DNA of 64,000 nt. Origin: Lithospermum erythrorhizon (taxonomy: Eukaryota; Streptophyta; Magnoliopsida; Boraginales; Boraginaceae). Under the pieces are notes generated by a model. It did not search any database and was not told the origin of the DNA. It worked only from the letters and a program-made list of their open reading frames with translations. The stretch lies in the NCBI GenBank assembly GCA_019722365.1, contig JADFUC010000849.1, positions 186,001 to 250,000 on the forward strand. The letters run 5' to 3'. A program made the position numbers and the translations under genes. Positions 23,796-37,470 of this stretch are shown piece by piece. Within the stretch, counting starts at the first letter, position 1; each line of letters opens with the position of its first letter.

Positions 23796-26700
23796 CTAAG
23801 ACCTATGTTCGCCGGTGATGCTCATCACGCTTGCCCGACTTAGTGGTTTAGTAGTGGGTCGCCGATTGGCCTCCTCGTTTACTTTACATACTTTGACATC
23901 ACCTCTATCAAGCATATCTCTAATCGTGATACTTTCCGAGTACGCTTGATTTGGTAGGATGCCGGGGTTCCTTAGTCGAGCTATTTCAAGATTGCCACAA
24001 AGCAAATTCCACCGTCCCTCAATGCTAGGTACTACACTGCCTCGGCCAATGCAACTTTATCCAACATGCTTCTTTAGCGGCTCGTATCGCCGCGATTTTA
24101 CTCGCATTCTCGGTGGGTAGAATCGGAAATAGTACTGCTTGGAACTCCTCCAAGATATCGCTTCCACCGCTGGCATAAAAATACATACCGAGACTGAACG
24201 ATGCTTGAAAATCAAGGCCGGTGTACCCTTCGGCCAATGCTAACTCCTCATCTCACCATATACTCAAGAAAGCATCTTTAGTTCTTCTATACTCAAGATG
24301 CACCTTCACCGCAATCCAGCTGGCTTTCACTGATTACTTTTGGGTATCTACCGGTTAATTTTTAGTGCATAAGACACACGTCTAGTGCGTAATCATGGCA
24401 TACATGATGGATCCTATAGCCGAAGCATGCGTATGTTCTTCATTCTCGCTCATCTCAAGACTAGTACTGGGACACCGCGGCCTGGCTGAAGTTGAACTCC
24501 ATGTCTCATGGGGAGATACTCCTTCGAATTACTATGTTGAACCTTTGCGCACCTTTATTCACATAAGTATCCTCACAAAGTCCAATCAGCCTCCGGCTCG
24601 ATCCCGTGGATCTTTATTCCAAGTATATGTATTGTGCTCTAAGTCCTTCATCGAGAAACATTTGCACGCCCAATCCCTTGACCGAGCTTAGTAACTCTAC
24701 GTTGTTTCCAATTATAAGTATGTCACCTACATACGTGACTATGAAACGATACATGACTCTACTTACCCTGCAATAAGATTCTTCTTCGCTCTTGATGAAA
24801 CCAAACTCTTTGGATTGATTCATCAAAAACGTAGTATCCAATCAAGGATGCCCGCTTAAGACCCTAAGCAATGATCTCCTGCAACCTCAGATACCTTTCA
24901 GTCCTTTAGACATGCAAAGCCCGGGAGGTTGTACCATGTACACATCTTCCTCTAAATTTCCATTCAAAAGGTCTCTTTAAGCATCCGGCTTGCTATGATT
25001 TCATAGTCATGTAAAATGCAAGAATGGCTAAGATTATCCGGATGGATTTAAGCATACCACCGGCGAGGCAAAGCTGGCTTTCATAGTCCACCCGTGAACT
25101 TGTTTGAAACCTTTCGCTACAAGTCTAGCTTTGCTCATCAACGCTTTCCGTCTCTTTGTTTCTTCAAATACCCATTTACATTCAATAGGCGCAGCCCCAT
25201 TTGGTAATTCAACAAGACCAAACTCAAGCTAGGTACATAGAATCCATCTCTTTATCAAGATGGCTATTTGCCATTTGTCAAAGATCTCGCTATTCATTGC
25301 TTCTTTTGTAAGAAGTGGGGCTCGCTACTTTCAATGATGAAAGCTTCACCATACCAAGACTCCTCGTTCGTGGCTATCCCTCGTTGGATCTCCCAGTGAA
25401 AAATGTCTCTTCCACAAATTTTCTGGACAAGAATCGGGTCTTCTATGAAAGAAGCGTTCCAATTCTTGTGGTGTGTCGATGCCTCTCGCATTAGATGCAT
25501 CGATATTGAATTCATCGCCTTGAGCTTCATCAAGATGAACACCATTACTTCTAGTCCTTTCTCGACGCATATTCCTTTCAAGCAAATACCTCTGCTCGCA
25601 ATGAAGATTTTATTCTCCCCGCTCAGTAAGCAAGAACCAACCTGCTTCCCTTGGATATCCTATGAAATAGCATTTATCGATTTCAAGCAGTTTCTTATCT
25701 TTTGCTTTTCAATCTCTTTTAACATAATCTTCACAGCCCCAAATCTTTAGAAACCCAACTTGGGAATCTTCCAAACTGGCGCCTCACGGGAGTTTTATCT
25801 CGCCGACTCTGGTTGACATCTCGCTTAAGTGTGCCAAGGCTAGGCTTGATATCCAAGCAGTAAATTAACTCTGCAGATCGAGAAGCTCACTATAGATCGA
25901 ACCATGTCAAGAAGGGTTCGATTTCTCCTTTCGGACACGCCATTATGTTGTGGCATTCCCCGCTGAGCGACGTTAAACAATACCACACTCTCTAAGACAC
26001 GGTATCAAATTCCCTCGTGACTCAAATATTCTCCACCCTATCGCACGAGAATCTTTATTGTCTTGTTCAATTGGTTTTGTAATTCATTTTGGAACTCCTT
26101 TACCCTCAAAGGACTCGCGGTTTGTGTCTCATCGATACACAAAACCGTATCTACCGTAGTCACGTAAGAAACGTGAATTCAAGTAGCTTATAACCTCCTC
26201 TGCAGATGCTCATCGTCTACATACATCATGATCCCCCTAATAAATCACTTGCCTTTCATTTAAGCCGTTGAAAGGCATTTGGTCATTTTGCCCGTAAGGC
26301 AAGACTCACACTTATCGTATGATTCATAATCGAAACCTTTCAAGTATTCCCACCGGAGCCGAGTTTCTCGATTCGGCCAAGTAACGTGACCTGTCCGCAC
26401 TCCATGTATGCTCGGGTTTAAGCCGCAGGTCATTCCGCTTTTAAGTTTATGTTATATGACTCATTAATCATGTCTAAAAACGCATAGACCATTTTGAAGG
26501 GAGGCGGTACTCAAATACTACCCCATTCCCGCGATCCTAAATTCAGTCGGGATTCATTGAAATGAAAAACCATCATTATTCAAAACAGTAAATAAATAAT
26601 ATTCCCCGCAAATCGCAGTACATAAGAAACCGGAGATAAGTTCAAAACAAAGGCCCGGGCAAGTTTAAACTAATGGATCCTATCATAGCACGGCAACCTC

Positions 26701-27669
26701 GCCATTTCCCACACGTTGCATTCATTTCCTCTTTCGAGTCTTCTACTTGACTCGAGTTCCTCGCATATTTACAAATACGAGAACCACAACCGTGTCTAGC
26801 AATCTACTCTAGTAAGTGAGAATTAGAAGTTGTACAAATCTTCAATAACATACACACAATCTTTTAGGCTCGTGTTTATTAAACCATTTTTCTTTAGTCT
26901 CGATTGAATTTCCTACATGCCGCTTTCCAAAGGACCTCGAAGTTTGTACAGCCGGGCCGCATGTCATCTCAGAGAGCCACCACGCTCTTCTCGCTCTGCG
27001 ACGCATCGCTGGTGCAACGGCCAGTAATGAAGATTCTTATGCCCATATCCAAAACTCATTAGCATCAAAGAATGGTTATTTGTTTATGAATCTCGGCGGT
27101 AGGCTTGATCGACCTTGTACCGCTTATAGCCTTTGATACATGACATATCGACTCAAAGCGTATCTCATGCGATAAAGCAACTCTAACTTTGGGGCTTATC
27201 TCAGATCCCGGGCGATTCTCGCACTCGCTGGCTGCATCCATTACCTCAAGGCACTGAATCGCCGATTTCGGCCTGGGCAAATGTAAATAATGAGGGCAAT
27301 TTTAAAAAGCCTCGTGATTTTCACTCGCACGCTCCTTCGATTCACCCAAGAGCTTCCGAGCAATGTCATATACGCGATACTATCATACGTGAGCCTCCAA
27401 ACTGCCCATCCTCGAAAGTAAGCATAAGACACTTTGGCGCTTAGGAGAGTCCTTCTTATGCAACTCATATTTCTCTCCAGCGCATAATATTGGGTTGTCC
27501 CTTTAAGGTCTTATAGGAATTTCTTTATACGCATATGTATTCAATCCCGCAACTCAAGACAACCTTTCAACCCACGAGACCACTGCCTCAAAATTTGCAC
27601 CATCATACACGCAATGAAAGTTAACGTAGCTCAAGCGTAGTTCTTAGGGGTAGCAATAGTGGTAGCCAT
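23796..27669 (-). pseudogene. Decayed gag-pol of Copia element A
   Basis: Read on the - strand. The gag start is ATG at 27669 (MATTIATPKNYA, then a stop). Near 26330-26290 the integrase zinc-finger tail survives as CESCLTGKMTK. Near 25178-25090 the RT start survives as KARLVAKGFKQ. At 24841-24614 an RT piece has YVGDILIIGN, where Copia has YVDD. At 24237-24025 an RNase H piece has GYTGLDFQ and IRAAKEACWIK. At 24005-23796 the RNase H tail IRDMLDRGDVKVCKVNEEAN precedes KPLS. The pieces lie in different frames and are separated by stops, so no polyprotein can be made. The Asp-to-Gly change in YVDD would remove a catalytic metal ligand. Confidence 0.85.
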
Positions 27670-29777
27670 ATTAATTCTACAAAATAATAAGTAACAAAAA
27701 TAATGCACTCAAGAACTATCACGCTAAAAACACTTACAAATAAATTGTAAAAGTACTAATATTTCAAATCTCACTTAAATATATTAGTATCAAGACCTAT
27801 TACACTTAAATTCAAACGGCAACACGCTTACATTTTGAACCCAAGCTATAATAGTAGGTTGTCAACCAATTATGTAAAACTACATACTCTGCGGTCACTA
27901 GCATCTCATGTGATGCTACCTTAACATTTGGGCCCTCCGAAGACCGGGTTACATACCACAATTAAAAGTCCAAAGTGTTACTTGGATTGATCATCCTAGT
28001 GCCTCACAACGCAATTTTAAATCACTAACATGATCCATTGTCATATCAAATGCAACATTGTAACACCCGCCATCACGTGTGCCTCCAATCGATGCAACAT
28101 TGTACAACTTTAAAATTGGCTCGATACTTTGCTTAAATTTTAATTGGTGAGATTATTATTACTTTGTTTTCTTTACTTACTCATGCATAATACTAGCACA
28201 TAATCGCCAATACACGCAGAATATGAAAATAAAAAACAAGTAATGCACATTCAAGAGATATACGATATGGCCCCTAGAACCTATTACAAGTATTTATCAA
28301 ATACTAACATAAGTCCTAATTCTTGTATCTTGTACTTCTGGATCCATCTGAGTCCACCAAGTATCACCACCGTGAAATGATCTTCAATATCTTCACTTGT
28401 TACAATATTTACATACTAACCCATCTTAGACAGCTCTTTAGCCAAGGGTAAAAATAATAGTAAATAAATAAATACAAAGGAAATATGACTGTGGCTGTCA
28501 TTTACAACATTACGGTTCGCATCGAAAAATAAATAAAACGGGCCATATCTATACCTCCATTCCAATCACCATTACAAATATAGGCACTTTATTAAATCAC
28601 ATAAATGAACTTAATAAATATTTTAAATGGCATTGGAAAATGGCATTGCTCAGAATTATCAAATTAATTAAATCCATGTAATTACACATATTAAAAATTA
28701 ATTAATATAAACTCACTATCATACACATGTCAATTTAATAATTATTACCAATAATTATTAACTGTGATATTATATTATAGTAGAAAATATTCATCACAAA
28801 TAGTTTCTAAAATACATTAAGTAGTGAAATTGTTACCATAATTGTTATATCACTTTAAATTAATTTAAAAGATATAATATAAAGGAAATTAATTAATTGT
28901 CACCTGCTACTCATCATACTAATTAGTTGATTAAAATGACAAATAATCAATAAAACCTAAATATAATTCAACTCCATAATTTGTGAAACCAAAATAAGAA
29001 TAAATTCTAATTAGATTTTCAAAAATTAGGCACGTCATAACGTGGCTCGGACGATCGGCTCCATGGAGGCCTACTTGGCCGACAAGCCGCCTCCGCCCAG
29101 TCGCGCCTCTCGATCGTCATTTTGGTACTAAAATTCCGATCCGACACCGACGCCGCCCGCCGGTCGCCGAAGTCGGTCGTTGCCGATTTATGGTAATAAT
29201 AAATACCATATTTAACTCCGGTTTTCGCATTTAATTTAATTCGCTTTGTAGAATCGTTTCTTTGGAGGCTTTAAATTTTTTCAAAATTTATGAAATTCGA
29301 ACACGTTAAACTCCATAATTTTCTTGAACAAATTGCGACCGGTCGCTCATTAAAATAAATTTTTCTTATATTGAATTATTAATTAAACAAATTCGTAAAT
29401 CTCAAAATTGTTTCAGCCACTTAGAAAATCCAAAAAATTATAAAATTTAATGGAGATTCTACGTGCTATACGGGTTCCGTAAAAGTTAGGGTTTTAATTT
29501 TACTAAAATTTACACGCCCAAACACGCTTTTGCCAAAAACCTGCTTTTGAACAAAATCATTCAATCGCCCTTTTAATTTATGAAACAAAATCCATGTTAA
29601 CAAAATATGATAATACATCATCATATAAACTTGTAACACATGTGTAAATCAATAATCAAGAACATGGTACTTATTCTCATCATATATTTATCAATTAAAT
29701 ATATGAACAAGAATTAATCAAAACAAAAAATTGATAAACACAAACAAGCATAAAATAAATAATGTAAAGCAACTTTA
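27670..29777 (-). other. Long leader of element A between primer site and gag
   Basis: About 2.1 kb separate the primer-binding site from the gag ATG. No frame of note is present. The part at 29035-29185 is GC-rich, unlike the AT-rich rest. The leader may hold another insertion, but I see no ends. Confidence 0.5.
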
Positions 29778-29794
29778 ATTTGCCTATGATACCA
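29778..29794 (-). other. Primer-binding site of element A (initiator tRNA-Met type)
   Basis: On the sense strand the sequence reads TGGTATCATAGGC, close to the TGGTATCAGAGC that plant Copia elements use to pair with initiator tRNA-Met. It lies 13 bp after the LTR end as I placed it. Confidence 0.65.
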
Positions 29795-29807
29795 CTTAGA
29801 AAATTTA

Positions 29808-30800
29808 TGGATATAGGAGCATAAATACAAATCCATAGTTCCAGTGGATCTTTTAAAGTGCATACTACATTATTCAATACAAAACATATAATTAAATATA
29901 TGAATGTAGGTATCTTGCCAGCCAAGTACTGAGTACCCCCACTAAAATTCACGCCAAATTCACAACGTGAATTTGACTTCCTTCAGCTCCTTGTTGTAAA
30001 TATCAATCGTATGATATCTCTAGTTAGTCCACACCAGAGGGAAGCCTAATCAAGAACTAATCTATGCTAGTAAACAAGGACGAAAAACTAAAAACCCCAA
30101 AATTCTCGGGGAGTAAATTTCACAAAGTGGGGGGATTTTGCCATTGTGGTTTTTAAAGTAAAAGTTTTGCCAAAAAAACTTATGACGAAAAACCCTAAAG
30201 TTTGCTTATATAAGTGCCAGTTAAACAAGCCCGATAAGCAACCCTGCTATATTAGTTGACTCGTTAACTCTATTAGTCTTCTACAAGCACACTAAATTTG
30301 AAGTCACATTAAATTGAACTACTAATTTCTGGTTAATTAAATAGTGAATGAAGTCAATATCAACAAATCTTCAAGTTATCGATAAATACTAACATTCTGG
30401 GGAATCCAATTAAATAACTATTTAATTGATTCTATTTGTTCAATCGATATTCTACATAAAATGTAACCTTTGTAATCGAGAACATACTTACCAGTATAGC
30501 TTTTAATTTCATATGAAATATAACCCAACGCTACCTAGATAAAAGGACCTTCTAGGCTCTTATTAATAAGTTGTATAATAATAATACTGACCAATACTAT
30601 TATTATAACGATTAACGAAAGATTCTAGCAATCGCCTCATAACCCCTTAAATTATTTAGAACCCATACTAGTAATATACAATTACTAAGTTGAACACTAA
30701 GTTCGATAATCACATTTAACCCAATCGGGTAAAATGAATTGCTTACACAAATTGTCGCAACGGGCATAATAAATAACCAATTTCTCATCGATTTCCAACA
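29808..30800 (-). repeat. Element A 5' LTR
   Basis: This is the second copy of the 21938-22933 sequence. The sense strand begins TGTTGGAAATCGATGAG at 30800. The two LTRs differ by many substitutions and short indels, so the insertion is old. Confidence 0.8.
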
Positions 30801-31563
30801 CCAACCAATGACTAACCGAAAAGAGGGAGAGAAGTTTGCCTTTGCTTTTCACAAAAGCCAAGAAATCTAATGAGCAAGTGTAGTGGCTCGCTATTTTGGT
30901 TTTGTGGAGAGAGTTTTACTTTGCAAATCAAAAATATGAAAGCATTAGTTTTTGTCATGTCAATTAAGTCACTTAAATAGGTAAACACTTCAGAAGTTTT
31001 AAGGAGACAAAATCTCCTCAAAACCTCATCTTCCACCTCCCAGTCCCAGCTAAAAACGAAGTCTCCGGATTCGATTTTCCGTCCTAATGTTTCCTTCTGT
31101 GTTTCAATTTCATACTCGAGAAGTTTATACATATATTATAAGTAAATTGCTTTATTATTCAAGGCGACCTCTTAGGACGACTGACAAGAGTAAAGATATT
31201 AAACAATATTAATCGACTATCAGATAATAATATATATATTATGGAGGGACCCTAGTAAGCCATCGTGAACCCCTAATGTCAATACGTTAATCCTAAAAAT
31301 ACTTCAATTGTCTAACAATCAATACATATTGAACTTACATATACATTGATATATAATTTAACGAGTAAATCGGTTGCATAAATCTAAATTGTTCAATCTG
31401 ACATTTTCATGAGATCGAATTTCATATTTCCAACAAGTAAGCCATCATAACCCCTAATGTCAATCGAGTTACCTAATATATTTAATTGTCCAACAATTAA
31501 CATATATCTAATTGTTCAACGGGCATATATTTTATGAGATTTTAACATCTCATATTTTCAACA
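30801..31563 (-). repeat. Element B 3' LTR, inner piece
   Basis: It matches the 5' LTR from about 37733 to 38337 and ends AACA before the polypurine tract. It is about 150 bp longer than the match because the LTR-start segment is doubled: 31253-31432 and 31433-31563 both begin AGTAAGCCATC and end near TTCCAACA or TTTCAACA. Confidence 0.7.
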
Positions 31564-31576
31564 CTCCCACTTTTTC
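31564..31576 (-). other. Polypurine tract of element B
   Basis: The sense strand reads GAAAAAGTGGGAG directly before the LTR start TGTTGAAAAT. It corresponds in place and sequence to the tract of element A. Confidence 0.6.
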
Positions 31577-32099
31577 TTGGACGATTATTTGTAAAATGAT
31601 TACTTAATACTAATTCCATTACATCCTGGAAAAACGATCTCTCAGACACGATTTCCAATAGTCAAGCTATGGTAAGATTGTGTCACTCAAAATTCAGATC
31701 TCTGCACTTTTCTTAAGCGGTTGACGCGATCCTGCCAAGAACTGTGTTGTCCAACAAATCACCACTGCTTTCCAAGAGGCATTTAAAATCTAAACCGCTA
31801 TATCCGTTGTACGAATTCCATCTTCAGGTACCGATTTCACAACGCCAAGTCTTTTATAACTCTCCTGGCTACTTTAAGACGCTTAGACAAGGTCAAAGCA
31901 CATTTCATCTATAAAGCTGAAACTGTGTCACTTGTGCTCCAAGACCGCCATTTAACATAAGTTCTGCATGCAGACCATTTCACAATCGCTTAACAACCTT
32001 CTAAGTTCTCATGGCGATAAATGTCCAGTATCACGGTTGAAACCATTTCACACCGTATACTTATGTGATTGACTGGAGTTCGTTCTCCCTTCTGATTCA

Positions 32100-34790
32100 A
32101 GAAACGTGATCAGACAATCAACCCATACTAATACCAATTACCAAAGATGTCTTCTTTAAGACCCGCACTATACATATGCCATCATGCTTGCTTGGAGGTA
32201 GTTTAGTTGGCGGATCTACTACATTGTCATCGGCCCAACTCACATATTCTAACATCTCTCCTCTGGCCGGCTATTTCGAATAAGACGATATCACTTCCCG
32301 AGTATCGCAAAGCTCTGACCGTGACGATCTCGTTCCTTACTGAGCTATCGCCTCCACCGTTATCACAATATAACTCCACCGACCTTCAACGCCGTACTAT
32401 ACCAAGTTCAATACAAACTTCTTGATCCAAAGAAGCTTCCTTCGTGAGGCTTCTCCTCAAGCTTCAATGCATTTTCACTTTCTATTGCTGAAGCCGCCTA
32501 CAGCCAGCTTTCTTTACTACCGCACTCACCGCTCGTGTAATACATAACAAGATCGAGATCACTCATCTTCTATCGGCTCGGGAAACTAGCATCGCAACCT
32601 TTACTAATAAATTATTATCCCCATCAATACAAGGAACTTATCTTTAGTTCTTCGTAGTACTTAAGTACGGGCCTTCATGTAAGTCCAAAGTTGACTTCAC
32701 CGGGACATGATTGGTAATGGCTTGTTACACTCGTAGTCGGAAATGCTCGATACGCCCCTCGACGGTACATAACATGGCATACATGATGGATCCTATGGCT
32801 AATGCATAAGAAATATCAATCATCCTTTTCTCTTCAGCCTCGCTTCTCATGGGAGAATCGTAACGGCCGAGAGTAATATCATGTCTTATGGGGGGTTTTC
32901 TTTCTCGAAATTATCCACTTTAAATCTTTTAACACTTTTATCAATAAGTGTTTTCTCGCTTAATCCAATGTTTTAGATCGATTTATGTGGATCTTAATTC
33001 AAAAACGTATTTGAGCTTCTCATAAGTCTTTATGGAGAAACATTTACATAGTCATGACTCGATGGTATTTAAGCATGTAATTTGCTGCCTCCACGACGCA
33101 TGTCATCTACATATAGGACTATAAATGAAATTTTGCTTCCACTAACCTTCTTGTATACACAAAAATTCTCTTTCTGCTCCTAATTTAAACCAAACTTTTG
33201 ATCGACTCATTAAAAAAGAAGATTCCAACTTCCGATCCTCATTAAGTCTATAAACGGGATTCAGAGTCGCATACTTAGGTCCCTTTAGACATGTAAACCC
33301 GGAGGTTGTGTAATGTACACGGCCTCCTCTTATAGATTCCCATGAATGCAATCTTTTACATCCATCTGCCAAATCTCATAATCATAATAGGTACCGATGG
33401 CTAAGATAATTCGAATGGATTTAAACTTTACAACTAGGGAGAATGTTTCATCATAATCAATTCCTTGAATTTGTTTGAAACCTTTGGCTACAAGTCTAGC
33501 CTTATAAATATGGACATTTCCATCTTTATCCAGTTTGCGTTTAAATACCCACTTGTACTGAGTAGGTCGCTAGCACCTTCTAATAGATCCATCAATGTCC
33601 AAACATCATTCGTACACTAAATCTATTTCTCGGATTTCATGGCGATAAGCCATTTATCGCAAGATCTTTCATGGCCTCTTCATACAAAGAAGGCCTGCCA
33701 CTTTCAACTAAGAAAGCTTAACCATACCATCTATCGGGTTCTTGACTCAGTTCTATCCGATGTCCTAAAAGGGTCCGAGTCTCAGCTTGGCTCGATCATA
33801 GTTTCCTCGTGAAAGTGAATCAAGATAGTAAGGATGTCCTAAGGTGAGTGAGTCACGTTCTCAACATTGACTTCCTTACTATCTTGAACAACTTCTTTTC
33901 ACTTCTTCTGTATCTCTTGGCTAAGTATTCCTTCTCAAGGAAACGTCATTTCGTGCAATGAAAATCTTATTTTTCTGCTTGAGATAGAAGTAATATCATT
34001 TGGTTTCTTCGACAACTTCAATGAAATTGAAGCATTTCTCATATATTTGGGTCCAAGTTTGTCCTATCAATTTCCCTCGACACAAAGCTTCTACTACTCC
34101 CAAATTTTCATATGACCTCGATTGGGGATTTGAAGTTCCCAAACTACATCTCTACGTCTTAGCAACCGATTTAGTAGGGACATTTATTTAGTTTATGAAT
34201 GGCAGCCTAAAGCATATCCCCAAAAACTTATTGAAGTTCGACGCTGTTTCACCGCGGATCGAACCATATTCAATAGAGTTCGATTCCTCCTTTCGGATAC
34301 ACCATTATGTTAAGGTATTCTAGCAGGAGTGAGTTGTGATACAATACCACATTCTTTAAGATGTTCTCCAAATACATAACTTAAGTATTCCCCCCGCCCC
34401 ATTTGCACTGCAGAACCCAATCAAGCTTATGGAGTTGGTCTCAACTTCCTTCCTCAAACTCTTTGAACTTTTCAAAGTCTTCGACTTTTTACGCCTCAAG
34501 AGATATATGTAACCATATGTACCTAAGTCATCTGAAAGTTACTTAAGGAGTAACCTCCTCTAGGAGGAGTATTCATTGGTCCACATACATCAATATGTAT
34601 AATATCCAATAACCAAGGCCTCACTCATACTAATAAAGGTTATTCTGGGCCATCTTCGCTTCTAGCAAAGATGACATTCTGTATTGATCATATGGTTCAA
34701 AACCAAATTATGTCAAAATTTCACCAGCATGCAATTTCTTAATGCGCTTATCACTTGTGTGACCAAGTCTGCAATGCCACGGATAGGAAG
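32100..34790 (-). pseudogene. Decayed pol of Copia element B
   Basis: Read on the - strand. The integrase zinc finger survives at 34780-34729 as WHCRLGHTSDKRIKKLH, with both early ligands His and His-like spacing kept. The integrase core should lie at 34700-34240 but is broken. The RT start is clear at 33553-33460, including KLDKDGNVHIYKARLVAKGF. The RT active-site box survives at 33113-33102 as YVDD, within FIVLYVDDM. RNase H should lie near 32500-32100 but is poorly preserved. Stops and frameshifts divide all the pieces. Unlike element A, the YVDD box is intact here. Confidence 0.8.
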
Positions 34791-34799
34791 GATTCAAGT

Positions 34800-37450
34800 C
34801 GTTAGGATTATTCCTTTTATTATTTATGTCAGAGTCTTAACATTTGTATCTAATACATGAGCATTCTCATTCCTCGATTTGGTATTTACTGCACTATGTA
34901 AACTATACTATTTCGAGTAATGAAACATGCACTTCACTACAATAGAAAGTAATAGCCATCATTCTCAAAGCCAGGAAAACCTAAATGATGTTTCAAGCCA
35001 GCATGATGTTATAGACATTGTTTAGTCAAATACCATTCTCAAGGGTAAACTTAAACAAACCGATCCTCGCAGCTAATGGCCTAACTTTGCTCCATTACCT
35101 ACTCCTGTACTCTATCTCATCTCGTACTACCTTTCTTCTATTCTATAAATCTCGCATACCATTTGTCAAAAAGGAAGACGAAATGCTCAACATAAATATC
35201 TATGATCCAGCCGTAGTCGCATCTAATACTCACCTCATCTATCATGTATTTATTGTCATTCCATGATTTATTTAGTATCAATGTAACTTTTAAGAAGTGA
35301 CATGCATATTCCATAGTGGAGCGGAGTATTTTAGAGTTATTATGTGGGCTATGTTACTTTAAACAGAAGATACGTAAAAGATAATATAGCTTTAGTTAAT
35401 CATGTCATAATAAGTAATTCTAGAAATCATATAATAGAATTAATACTTGTGCTTACAATCCCACCTAAACGCACCTGCTATTACCTTCAAGATCCTACAT
35501 GACTGAGAATCGAACGACAACACGCATACATTTCAACTCCCAATTACAAAGGTAGTCCACAATCACCGCCTGGGCTTAATTATCATGATTCTCGCATCAC
35601 CAAAGTTCATCTTAGACCGTATAGTCACCTTTTTACAACAAGCCCAAGTCTCGATCAATTGGAAATCAACGCTAGCACCAAGCTTTACCGAGATGAAGTC
35701 GGGTTTGGATGTTTATAGCCCAAGTCTCGATCAATTGGAATTTTATAAACACCCACTTGTAGGTAAGTCTTAAGTATGATACGCCTACCAATCTAAAAGC
35801 CTCATTACAACGGTGCTCACCACAACTTTAGAGCTGCATGACAATACTACTTAATTTGATGATGATTAGTTATATTTTAATCAATCTTGTAAATACAAGT
35901 CGTATATACACACACATATATAAATATACCATAAACATAAAATATAACACTAATAAAGACTCAGTGAGAGGACCTAAAAAGCTGCATTTCAGTTCTAAAC
36001 TATTTTAGTCTACCGATGATCTCTATCATCCGTCTGCCTCAAGGGTCTTCTATTTTCAATTAATTATATTTATATTAAATGATAATAAATTGAAACGTAG
36101 TACAATACTAATTCATTTTAGGCAAAAACTAACAGGTCGTATTTCCCAAAAATACATCTAAGTCATATCACTAATCTTTCTTTCTTATCCTTTATCAAGT
36201 TTATAAGCATGCAATTCTCATTATCCAATAATAGCAATTTAAAAAATGTTATTATAATAGATAAGAACAATTGTAAAGGTACACATATGATCTAAATAAA
36301 TATATGTCATTGTATATTCATCAAATGAAATATACAATTTAATTACACAAGTATAAAATATTTACTTAAACTATTTTAAGTGTTTTAACAATTCATATTA
36401 AATAATAAGTATTTCTAAAAATGCTAGTTATTCAATTTACACTTTTAATAAGATTTGATTTCAGATTATATGTTATTAAGAAACTTCAATTACCAAATAA
36501 TAATGGATTTCTAATTCAATTAAATCAATTCGAACTATTAAATCTAATCAAATTAGAATTAATTAATTAATAGACTTTATTTTAGTTGAATATAAAATAT
36601 CAATAAAAGTAACTTCCAATTAAATTAGAACTATTAAAAGTAGTTAAATGAAATTGTACTATACTAATTTCCAACTCAAATTAAATTCACGATAATTTTA
36701 AATATCATCAAAACATAATTGAAGAAAATAGTGCTTAAAATAATTTTAAAATCCAAACAGCTAACTAAAATTCCCCACAAGGATGTTGGCCCGCTTTAGC
36801 TAAAACCACTAGCCAAGCTTAGCCCAATCGCCAGCCCCGTATTAATCGAAATTCTCGCCAGTTTAGTCCGCAGGAAGCAATATCCACCCCGTACGCTCGA
36901 GGTGTCCGACGCCCACATTACAAGATGACGCTATCTCGTAAGTTGCAAATGCCACCGCAATGCCACGTCATCAAAGCGCATATGTCATATTTTTCTTATG
37001 TGGCAACCACGCCACGGATGCTGGCTCGCCGATGCTGGGCGCGCGCCTAATATCGATGACGCGGCATGCTGAAGCGACGTTGCCGCCCATACGGAAGATG
37101 ACGTGTCGGGCCAATCGCTTGACTCACTGGGCCGACGCGATTCGCCTTTTGCACGCTCCAAAATCGTTTTATTAAACGATCAGTTTTAATCGATTCAAAA
37201 CGAAATTGATATAATTTTTTGCTCAAAAAATTCCTAGAAAATTCATAAAAATTCTAGAAAAATATTTCTGATTTAACTACAATGATTATTTTTGAAGATG
37301 ATTAACAATTTAATTGTATTTAATTATTTAGTTAACATACTTTCATAATCTGGATTAAAAATTATCTAATTATAATTCTAACATATAAAATTTAGATTCA
37401 AGAATACATAAATCATTTCCTGTACTAATTTAATTGTGTAATTACAATTG
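34800..37450 (-). other. Decayed gag and leader region of element B
   Basis: By position this should hold gag and the leader, but I recognise no gag motif. A 22-bp sequence containing CAAGTCTCGATCAATTGGAA occurs twice, at about 35645 and 35722. The part at 36960-37150 is GC-rich and may be a foreign insert. Frames here are short. Confidence 0.4.
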
Positions 37451-37470
37451 CACTGCCTCATGATGCCAAT

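Larger units (their letters stand above)
21938..30800 (-). mobile_element. Ty1/Copia element A, nested in element B
   Basis: Two LTRs of about 1 kb (21938-22933 and 29808-30800) flank an internal region read on the - strand. Sense order is 5' LTR, a primer-binding site at 29778-29794, a long leader, gag start at 27669, integrase, RT, RNase H, and a polypurine tract at 22934-22946. RNase H lying downstream of RT and integrase upstream is the Copia order. The coding region is full of stops and frameshifts, so the copy is dead. Its position inside the 3' LTR of element B makes it the younger insertion. Confidence 0.8.

Noticed and set aside
25403..25750. 115-codon frame on the + strand
   Set aside because: It is antisense to the decayed pol of element A.
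30812..31132. 106-codon frame on the - strand
   Set aside because: It lies inside the LTR piece of element B and has no family resemblance.
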